Part shown: positions 1-11,542 of the stretch, one piece after another | Layout of the letters: every line of letters begins with the position of its first letter | Numbering within the stretch: position 1 is the first letter of the stretch | Assembly (NCBI GenBank): GCA_029747015.1 | Contig: JAKOGI010002785.1 | Span: 22,318 to 86,317, forward strand | Origin: Carnegiea gigantea | Lineage: Eukaryota > Streptophyta > Magnoliopsida > Caryophyllales > Cactaceae | Direction of reading: 5' to 3' | DNA: 64,000 bases | Made by a program: the position numbers and the translations under genes | Notes under the pieces: model-generated | Told to the model about the DNA's origin: nothing | Database searches by the model: none | The model's input: only the letters and a program-made list of their open reading frames with translations

Positions 1-851
1 GGAGTTCAAAGGAGCAAAGCTCAACTTCAATCTATTTTCTCAACATGATGGCCGGCCAAAGGGCCTTGGGGGGCTTAAATACAAAGCTTCCTAGTACAAA
101 ACATAGGCCCTAGACTACCTTACAAGCTAAACTAGGCAAAAACCTGAAAATCAAAACAACACCAAAAACGGTTAGATTAAACCGTGGCTTGACACATCTT
201 CATTGTTGATCTTGAGGCTTAGGTGTCGACCTTGGGAGCTTGGGAGACCTCAATCAGCAGCTTGGCACTCTAATCAAGTCATTTTCAAGTGGATTAAACC
301 TTGATAAGAGCAAAAAGCACCTCAAAAAGAACAATATGCAGCTGCTGCCTTTACCCGGGTAAAAGGGAGTTTCTTCCCTTAATTTGCTGGTTAATAGCTC
401 CACAAGTGTGTAATTTGGCTGAGTTTTTTTATGGCCACTTGATAATATTTTTAATATGCTTTCAAGCCATAAAAGTTTCAGTCCAAATGGAGGAGCTTTG
501 GGCGTCCAAACAGACCCATTTCCAGAACTGGGCAGAACTGAAACAGTTTTGAGCACTTGACTTCAACAGCTGATTTGAGGTAGCAAATGACCTCCAAATG
601 ACTTGCAATTGGTCTTATTGGAAAGAACACATCTTAAACTTAAAGTTAGGCCTCCTGCATCCCAATCATATCCATTGGAAGGTCATGTAAAAAGGTGTAC
701 AAAACCGGGTTTGTTCACAGGCCGAAAACAGGATGAAGGCTGAAAATGGCTAAGGCAAACTAGGCATGTTTTTTGCACTTTAGCCATTGATTCTGATTGT
801 TTTGGAGCACCTTGAGGGTAGGTATTCATGGTCATGGATGGATCTCCATCA
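1..851 (-). mobile_element. Family A LTR, cut by window edge
   Basis: This is the first 851 bp of a family A LTR, read on the minus strand. It matches the plus-strand LTR at 43650-44499. The TG end lies at 851 and is followed by TTAGG (852-856), the reverse complement of the CCTAA target duplication seen around the complete A element in arm 2. It is therefore most likely the 5' LTR of a second A copy whose body lies outside the window. The TATA-like TATTTAAG equivalent is inside this piece, but the hairpin module further downstream is cut off. Confidence 0.88.
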
Positions 852-1199
852 TTAGGAGTACTTTAGGTTAGGGAAAATTGGGCTTCCAAAACCGGGTACA
901 ATCTGGCCTGGAAGAACAGTTTCGGCAGTTGGGCTTTAACAAAGGGTTTGGGTGGGCAAATGACATCCAAATGGGATGAAGCTTGATTTATTGGGCAGCT
1001 AACTCTCCCATCTTTCCAGGAACACCAAAAGTTTGGCTTTAAAGCCTCAGGACATCAGGTTACCAAGGTCAGAAAGTCGGGCCATGCGGAGGATGAACCC
1101 GGTAGAATGCAAGTGATCATCTCTTGATTGATTTCTAGTCCTTGGAAAGCCTTTATGACCTCTTGAGCTAGAAGAACCCCTTGGGGCTGATCCCCATCA
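852..1199 (-). mobile_element. Family B LTR (third of arm 1 array), truncated by A
   Basis: These are the first 348 bp of a B LTR on the minus strand, from TGATGGGGATCAG at 1199 down to the A insertion. The rest of the LTR lies beyond A, outside the window. The corresponding arm 2 piece is 43303-43649 (347 bp). Bases 1055-1199 are also the C-terminal coding tail of the B1 pol gene. A polypurine tract, AGCTGGGGAGGA read on the minus strand, abuts it at 1200-1211. Confidence 0.88.
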
Positions 1200-4100
1200 T
1201 CCTCCCCAGCTTGGAAAGAGTTTGTCCTCAAACTTGGTAGCTCTTCTTCTTCATCAAAGTAGGGCCTCAAATCGGCTACATTGAATGTAGCGGATACTCC
1301 ATATTCGCCGGGCAAGTCAACCTTGTATGCATTGGAATTGATCTTTTCAAGGATCTTGAATGGGCCATCCGAGCGTGGAAGAAGCTTGGACCTTCTTTTG
1401 CTTGGAAATCGTTCCTTTCTTAGATGGATCCATACTAAATCCCCGGGCTTAAATTGGACTTCCTTTCGGTGCTTGTTCACCCGTTCCTTGGTTTGATCAT
1501 TGGACCTCTCGATTTTAGCTCTCACTTGGGCATGGAGCTCTTGGATTTCCTTTGCCCTTTTCTCGGCCTCCCAACTAAACTTGGTTGGAGTAGGGAGGGG
1601 TGTGAGGTCAATAGGAGTACAAGGGTTGAACCCATAGACAACTTGGAATGGAGAGAGGCCCGTGGCTTTGCTTGGCGCCCGATTGTAGGCAAACTCGGCA
1701 TGGCTAAGCAACTCGTCCCAACCCTTTGTGCTCTTCTTGGCTAGGACCCTTAACAAAGTACCCAAGGTCCTATTGGTGACCTCGGTTTGGCCATCCGTTT
1801 GGGGGTGACATGATGTGCTGAATTTGAGATGAGTGCCCATCTTCTTCCATAAGGTGAGCCAAAAATGACTCATGAACTTGCTATCCCGGTCGGACACCAT
1901 GCTTTTGGGAATGCCATGGAGCCTCACAATCTCCTTGAAGTAGAGGCTAGCAATTTGAGTGGCATCATGAGTGGTATGGCATGAGACAAAGTGTGCCATC
2001 TTGGAGAATCGGTCAACTACCACCATGATGGAATCCTTGTTTCTTTGTGTCCTTGGAAGGCCGGTAATGAAATCTAAACTCACATCCTCCTAAGGAGCTT
2101 GTGGGACCGGTAAGGGTGAGTAAAGACCTTGAGGCAAGACATGGCTTTTGGCAAGTTGACAAGTAAAACACCGTTTAACATAATGTTCGACATCCTTGGC
2201 CATCTTGGGCCAATAGTAGTGTTCTTTCAACATGAGTGTGGTCTTCTCAATGCCGAAGTGACCGGCCAAAGCCCCTCCATGGACTTCTTTAATCAAAAGC
2301 TCCCTAATACCTCCTTTGGGAACACATAACCGGTTTCCTTTGAATAAGAACCCCTCTTGAATGTGAAATGGGCCGTGGGGATGCCGTGAGCATACTTCAA
2401 AGGTCTCCTTGAAGTCTTCATCTTTGGGGTACAACTCTTTGATCATTTCAAACCCAATGACTCTTGAATCAAGGGATGAGAGGAGGAGATATCTCCTAGA
2501 CAAAGCATCCGCACCCTTGTTTAAGTGTCCGAACTTGTGGTGGATCACAAAGTGGAAAGCTTGAAGACATTCCACCCATTTAGCATGCCTTGGGTTGAGC
2601 TTATGTTGCCCTTGTATGAACTTGAGCGCCTCATGATCCGAATGGAGGATGAATTCTCCTCCCACCAAATAGTGTCTCCAATGTTCCAAGGCCCTTACTA
2701 TGGCGTAAAACTCCTTATCATATGTTGAGTATCTTCGCTTGGCCTCATTGAGTTTCTCACTAAAGTAAGCTAAGGGTCGGCCTTCTTGTGATAAGACCGC
2801 CCCTATGCCCACTCCCGAAGCATCACACTCAACCTCAAATATCTTGGAGAAGCTTGGAAGAGCAAGTATGGGTGCACTAGTGAGTTTCTCCTTGACATCT
2901 TCAAAGGCGGTTTGGGCCTTTTCATTCCACTCAAACTTCTTGGACTTGAGGATCTCAGTCAAAGGAGCCATGATTGTGCTAAAATTCTTGACAAACCTCC
3001 TATAGAAAGAGGCTAAGCCATGAAAACTTCTCACTTGGTGGATAGATGAAGGAATCGGCCATTCTCGGATGGATTGGACTTTGCTCTCATCAACTTGTAT
3101 CCCGCGGGCCGAAACAACATACCCTAAGAAAACAACTTGGGGAGTGAAGAAGTGACACTTCTCCACGTTGCCATACAACTTCTCTTGGGAGAGAACTTCA
3201 AGAACTTGTTGGAGGTGATTAGCATGCTCCTTCTCACCTTGGCTATAAACCAAGATGTCATCGAAATAGACCACCACAAACCTTCCAATGAAAGGCTTGA
3301 GGACTTGATTCATTAGACGCATGAAAGTGCTTGGAGCATTAGTAAGGCCAAATGGCATGACCAACCATTCATATAGTCCCCCTTTGGTCTTGAAGGCCGT
3401 CTTCCACTCATCCCCTTCATAGATTCGAATTTGATAGTAGCCACTCCTAAGATCAATCTTAGAGAAAACGGTGGCCCCATGCAACTCATCAAGTAGGTCC
3501 TCCAACCTAGGGATGGGATAGCGGTACTTAATAGTAATCTTGTTGATAGCCCTACTATCCACACACATCCTCATGCTTCCATCCTTCTTTGGAACCAATA
3601 AGGCCGGAACGGCACATGGACTCAAACTCTCCCGAATCATTCCTTTGGCCAAAAGTTCATCCACTTGTCTTTGGATTTCTTGGGTTTCTTGTGGGTTCAT
3701 TCTATAGGCCGGTTTATTTGGAAGGGTGGATCCGGGAATGAGGTCTATCTTGTGTTGGATGGTCCTTTGAGGGGGTAGGCCATGAGGTATTTCTTGTGGG
3801 AACACATGATCATAGGTTTGGAGAATAGGAATTAGGAGGGGGTGGGAATGAGTGATGGTTTCGATTTTCTCTAGGCCAAGTAAAAGCCATTCCTTGAATG
3901 ATTCAAACTCATGGTTTTCGACCTTGAGGAGGTTGGAGAGGAGGATGTCTTTTTGTGGGGTTTCTTTTGGCTTGAGGAGTTGGGAAGGACGAATGGGGGT
4001 TAGGGTGATTTTCTTGTGGTCAAAGATGAAGGAGTAGGTGTTCATCCGGCCATCATGCATAACATTTCTATCAAAAAGCCATGGTCTACCAAGGAGTGCA

Positions 4101-5527
4101 TGACATGCATCCATGGGAACCACATCACACCAAATCTCATCCTTATAATTCTTTCCAATGCTCAAAGTAACTAAGCAACGGGATGAAACATGAATACCTT
4201 TGCCTTGGTTGAGCCATTGAATGGTGTATGAAAAGGGGTGTGGAGATGCCGTGAGTTGAAGCTTGTCCACCAAGGTCTTGGATGCCACATTGGTGCAACT
4301 CCCTCCATCAATGATGAGGGAGCATACTTTGCCTCCTATGGTGCATCTTGTGTGAAAGATGGCCTCCCTTTGTTCGTTTCCATCTTGAGTAGCCAACCCA
4401 CTCAAAGCTCGCCTAACCACCAAGAGTTCACCTTCATCCGGACCCTCCTCTACTTCTTCTAGGGCCTCATTCAAGTACAACTCCTCTTCCTCCATTTCCT
4501 CCTCAAAAGATGCTTGGTACTCGGCTAGGGTAACCACTCTCTTGTTTGGACACTCGGATGCAATGTGTCCTAGGCCTTGGCACCTAAAGCACCGCCTTGT
4601 CTCCTTTGGTTTGGTGGGCACTTGAGGGGCTGTTTTGGAGACCGTAGGTGGAGGTGGTTTCGGGTTTGGAGGGCTAAAGGGCTTTGGGGCAGTGTAGGAA
4701 GGCCTTTGAGGAGTGTAGGTACGATTTTGTGGTTTAAAGGCTTCACTCTTCCCCCTAGCTTTCTTTTGTAGTTCCACCTTATGAGCTAAAGAGCTTAACT
4801 CATCAAGGGTGGTGTATGGGTACAATTCTGTTACATGGGCTATCTTCTCATCCAACCCACCAAGATACCTCACCAAAGTTTGTTCCTCATCCTCCTTAAG
4901 GTCACATTTTATGATCAATTGCTCAAATTCCCTCGTATATTCCTCCACACCTAGAGACCCTTGTTTTAAATGGTGGAGTCTAGAAAAGTTCTCTTGAAGG
5001 TAGTGAGAGGGAAGGAACTTCTCTTTGAGTTTTTCTTTCATTTTCCTCCAAGTTTTAATCTTCCCCTTCCCCTTCTTAGCCCTCTTAGATAAAACATTAG
5101 CCCACCAAGTAGAAGCATACTTTCTAAACTTAAGGGCTACTAGTTTTACCTTCTTTTCATCCGAGATGTCCTTGTAATTGAACACCCTCTCCACGGTTTG
5201 TAGCCAATCCAAGAACTCGTCTGGATCAAGCTTGCCTTCAAACTCGAGGATGTCAACCTTGAAGTCGTTGAAGCCACCCCCATGGTGCCTTCTATGCCTC
5301 CTTGATCCTCTACTAGCTCCACCTTGAGAGCCAAAAGGGTTGAAATCCGAATCACTCTCATTCGGGTCACTAGATTCACTTGGAATAGGTGAATCCCTTA
5401 AGTTGTCTCTCCTTTCTCTCATGAGTCTTTGAAGTTGGGATTGCAAATACTTAACTCTAGCTTCCATTTCGGCCTTTTCTTTCAAGCCCTGCTCGGCCAC
5501 TTGCTCGGGTGTATCGCTAGAAGACAT
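1055..5527 (-). pseudogene. gag-pol: B1 gag-pol polyprotein, one nonsense codon
   Basis: This is a near full-length Ty3/gypsy polyprotein of about 1490 codons in one frame, interrupted once by TAG at 2090-2092. The stop replaces the Trp of an AP-W-EDVSLDF motif just before the integrase core, so gag, CCHC knuckle, protease, RT and RNase H (2090-5527) precede it and the integrase core plus C-terminus (1055-2083) follow. The same stop occurs in B4 (42410-42412), strong evidence that the two are duplicates. Visible motifs are [31 protein letters not shown] and HPQTDGQTE. The last 48 codons lie in the 3' LTR. It lacks one Lys-Glu pair in the acidic stretch after the knuckle compared with B2. Confidence 0.93.
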
Positions 5528-5578
5528 GATGTGTGAGCTTTGTGAAAGAGAAGGACGAGAATTGGCAGAAAAGGAGGT

Positions 5579-5691
5579 GGCACGGTCGTGCCCTTAAGCA
5601 CGGGTAGGCCGTGCCAAAGTGCTGTCAAAAGGTGAAAATGGGCTGAAAAGGCAGTGGCACGATCGTGCCCTTAAGCACGGGTAGGTCGTGC
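5579..5691 (-). other. Paired GC-rich hairpins in B1 leader (2 units)
   Basis: Two units lie between the PBS and gag, at 5579-5615 and 5657-5691. Each unit, in element orientation, is GCACGG, a 5-base loop, CCGTGC, a TTAA-type spacer, then GGCACG-NN-CGTGCC. The upstream unit has decayed slightly (GCACGA instead of GCACGG, loop AT). The same arrangement recurs in other families; see Part 2. Confidence 0.8.
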
Positions 5692-5787
5692 AAAAATACT
5701 GCCCAGCGCGGGTGAAGAAAGGTGGTTTTGCGGTTTGTGTTTGGGAAATGTGTTTGGGCTGGAAGCTTGGCCAAGAGGGTAGCCTAA

Positions 5788-5799
5788 GCTCTGATACCA
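5788..5799 (-). other. Primer-binding site of B1
   Basis: Read on the minus strand this is TGGTATCAGAGC, complementary to the 3' end of plant initiator tRNA-Met. It lies 3 bases inside the 5' LTR (5803-6936). It primes minus-strand cDNA synthesis. Confidence 0.93.
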
Positions 5800-5802
5800 A
5801 GA

Positions 5803-6936
5803 TGACGTATGTAGCCAAGGGGATGTCAAGAATGAGGATATAAGATGGGAAAGATCGAAAACAATACCAAGCAAAACCGAATAGAACAAGTAGCTCAAAA
5901 CCGATCTTGGAAGATAGAATGCAACCCTCTTGTCTAGGATAAGCCAACGACGCCACCTAGAGGAGAAGTTGGGCTATTCCTCCTTCACTTATGGATACAG
6001 AATTTAATCACCACCATAAGCAAGAAAAGGAACCTAGAAGATCACCACTTGAACTAGCCAATTCAAGCTAAAGCAACTAGGAATTTCAAGAGGGAGTATA
6101 ACACTCAATTTCATTTGCATAAATGTTCAAGCTGCCTTCTTACATTCCTAAAGGCCCCTTATATAGGAGGGAGCCTCAAAATTCAGATTACAAGGGGTAC
6201 AAACCAAGCCAATCGGACCAAGACAAAAGGGAAGCACAAAAAGCAAGAAAAGTACAAAAGGTGATGTTGACAGTTGCTGTCCAGTTTTCCAGATTACAGG
6301 GTCAACTTTCAGCAGCTGTATCTTCGTCCTTACTTACCTAAATTGGCTCCAACATACGTTAGTAGAAAGCTTAGAAAGTGTTCTTTCATATGACTACTTT
6401 TAGAGCTCATTTGGTGTAGCCGTTCACGAGATATAAACAGAACAAGTGAGATGGTGCAGGCTGACTTCCCAAAAGCAGGTTTAGAAGTTTCCTTGCTTTT
6501 AGCCTCCTTGGGACACGTTTGACTCTGGTTTCTTTTCCCACCCTTTTAGCCAACTCAAAAAGGGATCTAGGTTTCAAAATTCCAGGTTGTTAGGAGTACT
6601 TTAGGTTAGGGAAAATTGGGCTTCCAAAACCGGGTACGATCTGGCCTGGAAGAACAGTTTGGGTAGTTGGGCTTTAACAAAGGGTTTGGGTGGGCAAATG
6701 ACATCCAAATGGGATGAAACTTGATTTATTGGGCAGCTAACTCTCCCATATTTCCAGGAACACCAAAATTTGGCTTTAAATCCTCAGGACATCAGGTTAC
6801 CAAGGTCAGAAAGTCGGGCCATGCGCAGGATGAACCCGGTAGAATGCAAGTGATCATCTCTTGATTGATTTCTAGTCCTTGGAAAGCCTTTATGACCTCT
6901 TGAGCTAGAAGAACCCCTTGGGGCTGATCCCCATCA
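5803..6936 (-). mobile_element. Shared middle LTR of arm 1 B array
   Basis: This 1134-bp LTR is both the 3' LTR of B2 and the 5' LTR of B1, giving an LTR-int-LTR-int-LTR array. Its end reads ATACGTCA instead of ATACATCA, a single change. It contains a TATATAAG box (about 6160) and the B version of the leader hairpin module (about 5975-6080). Such sharing is expected from unequal homologous recombination between elements rather than from two insertions. Confidence 0.9.
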
Positions 6937-9900
6937 TCCTCCCCAGCTTGGAAAGAGTTTGTCCTCAAACTTGGTAGCTGTTCTTCTTCATCAAAGTAGG
7001 GCCTCAAATCGGCTACATTGAATGTAGCGGATACTCCATATTCGCCGGGCAAGTCAACCTTGTATGCATTGGAATTGATCTTTTCAAGGATCTTGAATGG
7101 GCCATCCGAGCGTGGAAGAAGCTTGGACCTTCTTTTGCTTGGAAATAGTCCCTTTCTTAGATGGATCCATACTAAATCCCCGGGCTTAAATTGGACTTCC
7201 TTTCGGTGCTTGTTCACCCGTTCCTTGGTTTGATCATTGGACCTCTCAATTTTAGCTCTCACTTGGGCATGGAGCTCTTGGATTTCCTTTGCCCTTTTCT
7301 CGGCCTCCCAACTAAACTTGGTTGGAGTAGGGAGGGGTGGGAGGTCAATAGGAGTACAAGGGTTGAACCCATAGACAACTTGGAATGGAGAGAGGCCCGT
7401 GGCTTTGCTTGGCGCCCGATTGTAGGCAAACTCGGCATGGCTAAGCAACTCGTCCCAACCCTTTGTGCTCTTCTTAGCTAGGACCCTTAACAAAGTACCC
7501 AAGGTCCTATTAGTGACCTCGGTTTGGCCATCCGTCTGGGGGTGACATGATGTGCTGAATTTGAGATGAGTGCCCATCTTCTTCCATAAGGTGAGCCAAA
7601 AATGACTCATGAACTTGCTATCCCGGTCGGACACCATGCTTTTGGGAATGCCATGGAGCCTCACAATCTCCTTGAAGTAGAGGCTAGCAATTTGAGTGGC
7701 ATCATGAGTGGTATGGCATAAGACAAAGTGTGCCATCTTGGAGAATCGGTCAACTACCACCATGATGGAATCCTTGTTTCTTTGTATCCTTGGAAGGCCG
7801 GTAATGAAGTCTAAACTCACATCCTCCCAAGGAGCTTGTGGGACCGGTAAGGGTGAGTAAAGACCTTGAGGCAAGACATGGCTTTTGGCAAGTTGACAAG
7901 TAGAACACCGTTTAACATAATGTTCAACATCCTTGGCCATCTTGGGCCAATAGTAGTGTTCTTTCAACATGAGTGTGGTCTTCTCAATGCCGAAGTGACC
8001 GGCTAAAGCCCCTCCATGGACTTCTTTAATCAAAAGCTCCCTAATACCTCCTTTGGGAACACATAACCGGTTTCCTTTGAATAAGAACCCCTCTTGAATG
8101 TGAAATGGGCCGTGGGGATGCCGTGGGCATACTTCAAAGGTCTCCTTGAAGTCTTCATCTTTGGGGTACAACTCTTTGATCAATTCAAACCCAAGGACTC
8201 TTGAATCAAGGGATGAGAGGAGGAGATATCTCCTAGACAAAGCATCCGCACCCTTATTTAAGTGCCCCGACTTGTGGTGGATCACAAAGTGGAAAGCTTG
8301 AAGATATTCCACCCATTTAGCATGCCTTGGGTTGAGCTTATGTTGCCCTTGTATGAACTTGAGCGCCTCATGATCCGAATGGAGGATGAATTCTCCTCCC
8401 ACCAAATAGTGTCTCCAATGTTCCAAGGCCCTTACTATGGCGTAAAACTCCTTATCATATGTCGAGTATCTTCGCTTGGCCTCATTGAGTTTCTCACTAA
8501 AGTAAGCTAAGGGTCGGCCTTCTTGTGATAAGATCGCCCCTATGCCCACTCCCGAAGCATCACACTCAACCTCAAATATCTTGGAGAAGCTTGGAAGAGC
8601 AAGTATGGGTGCACTAGTGAGTTTCTCCTTGACATCTTCAAAGGTGGTTTGGGCCTTTTCATTCCACTCAAACTTCTTGGACTTGAGGATCTCAGTCAAA
8701 GGAGCCATGATTGTGCTAAAATTCTTGACAAACCTCCTATAAAAAGAGGCTAAGCCATGAAAATTTCTCACTTGGTGGATAGATGAAGGAATCGGCCATT
8801 CTCGGATGGATTGGACTTTGCTCTCATCAACTTGTATCCCGTGGGCCGAAACAACATACCCTAAGAAAACAACTTGGGGAGTGAAGAAGTGACACTTCTC
8901 CAAGTTGCCATACAACTTCTCTTGGGAGAGAACTTCAAGAACTTGTTGGAGGTGATTAGCATGCTTCTTCTCACCTTGGCTATAAACCAAGATGTCATCG
9001 AAATAGACCACCACAAACCTTCCAATGAAAGGCTTGAGGACTTGATTCATTAGACGCATGAAAGTGCTTGGAGCATTAGTAAGGCCAAATGGCATGACCA
9101 ACCATTCATATAGTCCCCCTTTGGTCTTGAAGGCCGTCTTCCACTCATCCCCTTTATAGATTCGAATTTGATAGTAGCCACTCCTAAGATCAATCTTTGA
9201 GAAAACGGTGGCCCCATGCAACTCATCAAGTAGGTCCTCCAACCTAGGGATGGGATAGTGGTACTTAATAGTAATCTTGTTGATAGCCCTACTATCCACA
9301 CACATCCTCATGCTTCCATCCTTCTTTGGAACCAATAAGGCCGGAACGGCACATGGACTCAAACTCTCCCGAGTCATTCCTTTGGCCAAAAGTTCATCCA
9401 CTTGTCTTTGGATTTCTTGGGTTTCTTGTGGGTTCATTCTATAGGCCGCTTTATTTGGAAGGGTGGATCCGGGAATGAGGTCTATCTTGTGTTGGATGGT
9501 CCTTTGAGGGGGTAGGCCATGAGGTATTTCTTGTGGGAACACATGATCATAGGTTTGGAGAATAGGGATTAGGAGGGGGTGGGAATGAGTGATAGTTTCG
9601 GTTTTCTCTAGGCCAAGTAAAAGCCATTCCTTGAATGATTCAAACTCATGGTCTTCGGCCTTGAGGAGGTTGGAGAGGAGGATGTCTTTTTGTGGGGTTT
9701 CTTTTGGCTTGAGGAGTTGGGAAGGACGAATGGGGGTTAGGGTGATTTTCTTGTGGTCTAAGATGAAGGAGTAGGTGTTCATCCGGCTATCATGCATAAC
9801 ATTTCTATCAAAAAGCCATGGTCTACCAAGGAGTGCATGACATGCATCCATGAGAATCACATCACACCAAATCTCATCCTTATAATTCTTTCCAATGCTC

Positions 9901-11267
9901 AAAGTAACTAAGCAACGGGATGAAACATCAATACCTTTGCCTTGGTTGAGCCATTGAATGGTGTATGGAAAGGGGTGGGGAGATGCCGTGAGTTGAAGCT
10001 TGTCCACCAAGGTCTTGGATGCCACATTGGTGCAACTCCCTCCATCAATGATAAGGGAGCATACTTTGCCTCCTATGGTGCATCTTGTGTGAAAGATGGC
10101 CTCCCTCTGTTCGTTCGCATCTTGAGTAGCCAACCCACTCAAAGCTCGCCGAACCACCAAGAGTTCACCTTCATCCGGACCCTCCTCTACTTCTTCTAGG
10201 GCCTCATTCAAGTACAACTCCTTCTCTTCCTCCATTTCCTCCTCAAAAGATGCTTGGTACTCAGCTAGGGTAACCACTCTCTTGTTTGGACACTCGGATG
10301 CAATGTGTCCTAGGCCTTGGCACCTAAAGCACCGCCTTGTCTCCTTTGGTTTTGTGGGCACTTGAGGGGCTGTTTTGGGGACCGTAGGTGGAGGTGGTTT
10401 CGGGTTTGGAGGGCTAAAGGGCTTTGGGGTAGTGTAGGAAGGCCTTTGAGGAGTGTAGGTATGATTTTGTGGTTTAAAGGCTTCACTCTCCCCCCTACCT
10501 TTCTTTTGTAGTTCCACCTTGTGAGCTAAAGAGCTTAACTCATCAAGGGTGGTGTATGGGTACAATTCTATTACATGGGCTATCTTCTCATCCAACCCAC
10601 CAACATACCTCACCAAAGTTTGTTCCTCATCCTCCTTAAGGTCACATTTTATGATCAATTGCTCAAATTCCCTCATATATTCCTCCACACCTAGAGACCC
10701 TTGTTTCAAATGGTGGAGTCTAGAAAAGTTCTCTTGAAGGTAGTGAGAGGGAAGGAACTTCTCTTTGAGTTTTTCTTTCATTTTCCTCTGAGTTTTAATC
10801 TTCCCCATCCCCTTCCTAGCCCTCTTAGATAAAACATTAGCCCACCAAGTAGAAGCATACTTTCGAAGTTTAAGGGCTACTAGTTTTACCTTCTTTTCAT
10901 CCGGGATGTCCTTGTAGTCGAACACCCTCTCCCCGGTTTGTAGCCAATCCAAGAACTCGTCCGGATCAAGCTTGCCTTCAAACTCGGGGATGTCAACTTT
11001 GAAGTCGTTGAATCCACCTCCTTGATGCCTTTCTTGTCTTCTTGATCCTCTACTAGCTCTTCCTTGTGACCCAAAAGGGTTGAAATCCGAATCACTTTCA
11101 CCCGGGTCACTAGATTCACTTGGAATAGGTGAATCCCTCAAGTTGTCTCTCCTTTCCTTCATGAGTTTTTGAAGTTGGGATTGCAAATACTTAACTCTAG
11201 CTTCCATTTCGGCCTTTTCTCTCAAGGCCTGCTCGGCTATTTGTTCGGAAGTACGGCTAGAGGACAT
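6792..11267 (-). CDS. gag-pol: B2 intact gag-pol polyprotein (1491 aa)
   Basis: This is the only uninterrupted full-length retrotransposon polyprotein in the window. Residues 1-45 form a charged coiled coil; about 90-250 is the gag capsid-like region ([15 protein letters not shown] onward). A CCHC knuckle uses C313, C316, H321 and C326, and retropepsin has DGG at 408-410. RT has YFDD at 755-758. RNase H acidic residues are D903, E940, D965 and probably D1008. The integrase has a zinc site ending C1121/C1124, then D1153, D1214 and E1250 (D,D35E). No chromodomain follows; the last 48 codons lie in the 3' LTR. It is flanked by complete LTRs, a PBS and a polypurine tract, so it could be autonomous and supply proteins in trans. 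Start is the first ATG of the conserved MSSS N-terminus. Gag and pol share one frame, so maturation would need proteolysis. Confidence 0.96.
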   Translation of the reverse strand: MSSSRTSEQIAEQALREKAEMEARVKYLQSQLQKLMKERRDNLRDSPIPSESSDPGESDSDFNPFGSQGRASRGSRRQERHQGGGFNDFKVDIPEFEGKLDPDEFLDWLQTGERVFDYKDIPDEKKVKLVALKLRKYASTWWANVLSKRARKGMGKIKTQRKMKEKLKEKFLPSHYLQENFSRLHHLKQGSLGVEEYMREFEQLIIKCDLKEDEEQTLVRYVGGLDEKIAHVIELYPYTTLDELSSLAHKVELQKKGRGESEAFKPQNHTYTPQRPSYTTPKPFSPPNPKPPPPTVPKTAPQVPTKPKETRRCFRCQGLGHIASECPNKRVVTLAEYQASFEEEMEEEKELYLNEALEEVEEGPDEGELLVVRRALSGLATQDANEQREAIFHTRCTIGGKVCSLIIDGGSCTNVASKTLVDKLQLTASPHPFPYTIQWLNQGKGIDVSSRCLVTLSIGKNYKDEIWCDVILMDACHALLGRPWLFDRNVMHDSRMNTYSFILDHKKITLTPIRPSQLLKPKETPQKDILLSNLLKAEDHEFESFKEWLLLGLEKTETITHSHPLLIPILQTYDHVFPQEIPHGLPPQRTIQHKIDLIPGSTLPNKAAYRMNPQETQEIQRQVDELLAKGMTRESLSPCAVPALLVPKKDGSMRMCVDSRAINKITIKYHYPIPRLEDLLDELHGATVFSKIDLRSGYYQIRIYKGDEWKTAFKTKGGLYEWLVMPFGLTNAPSTFMRLMNQVLKPFIGRFVVVYFDDILVYSQGEKKHANHLQQVLEVLSQEKLYGNLEKCHFFTPQVVFLGYVVSAHGIQVDESKVQSIREWPIPSSIHQVRNFHGLASFYRRFVKNFSTIMAPLTEILKSKKFEWNEKAQTTFEDVKEKLTSAPILALPSFSKIFEVECDASGVGIGAILSQEGRPLAYFSEKLNEAKRRYSTYDKEFYAIVRALEHWRHYLVGGEFILHSDHEALKFIQGQHKLNPRHAKWVEYLQAFHFVIHHKSGHLNKGADALSRRYLLLSSLDSRVLGFELIKELYPKDEDFKETFEVCPRHPHGPFHIQEGFLFKGNRLCVPKGGIRELLIKEVHGGALAGHFGIEKTTLMLKEHYYWPKMAKDVEHYVKRCSTCQLAKSHVLPQGLYSPLPVPQAPWEDVSLDFITGLPRIQRNKDSIMVVVDRFSKMAHFVLCHTTHDATQIASLYFKEIVRLHGIPKSMVSDRDSKFMSHFWLTLWKKMGTHLKFSTSCHPQTDGQTEVTNRTLGTLLRVLAKKSTKGWDELLSHAEFAYNRAPSKATGLSPFQVVYGFNPCTPIDLPPLPTPTKFSWEAEKRAKEIQELHAQVRAKIERSNDQTKERVNKHRKEVQFKPGDLVWIHLRKGLFPSKRRSKLLPRSDGPFKILEKINSNAYKVDLPGEYGVSATFNVADLRPYFDEEEQLPSLRTNSFQAGEDDGDQPQGVLLAQEVIKAFQGLEINQEMITCILPGSSCAWPDFLTLVT
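6937..6948 (-). other. Polypurine tract of B2
   Basis: AGCTGGGGAGGA on the minus strand directly abuts the 3' LTR start TGATGGGG. This is the expected plus-strand primer of reverse transcription. The same tract precedes the B LTRs at 1199, 37563 and 43303. Confidence 0.85.
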
Positions 11268-11318
11268 GATGTGTAAGCTTTGTGAACGAAAAGAACGAAA
11301 ATAGGCTGAAAAGGAGGT

Positions 11319-11432
11319 GGCACGGTCGTGCCTTTAGGCACGGGTAGGCCGTGCCAACTTGCTGTCAAAGGGTGAAAAGTGGCTGGAAAGGCAGTGGCAC
11401 GGTCGTGCCCTTAAGCACGGGTAGGCCGTGCC
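11319..11432 (-). other. Paired GC-rich hairpins in B2 leader (2 units)
   Basis: Units lie at 11319-11355 and 11396-11432. In element orientation each is GCACGG-CCTAC-CCGTGC followed by GGCACG-AC-CGTGCC. Both stems are perfect in the unit nearer the PBS. They occupy the untranslated leader between PBS (11528) and gag start (11267). Confidence 0.82.
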
Positions 11433-11527
11433 AAAATGCTGTCCAGTGCGGGTGAAGAAAGGCCGTTTTGTGGTTTGTGTTTGAGAAATGTGTTTGGGGT
11501 GGAAGCTTAGCCAAGAGGGTAGCCTAA

Positions 11528-11539
11528 GCTCTGATACCA
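11528..11539 (-). other. Primer-binding site of B2
   Basis: TGGTATCAGAGC on the minus strand, matching plant initiator tRNA-Met and lying 3 bases from the LTR end at 11543. Confidence 0.94.
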
Positions 11540-11542
11540 AGA

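Noticed and set aside
1281..1744. Numerous 60-100-aa frames opposite the pol genes (for example 1281-1496 and 1454-1744)
   Set aside because: They recur at the same antisense positions in each B copy only because the pol sequence is conserved; they have no start context or domain of their own.
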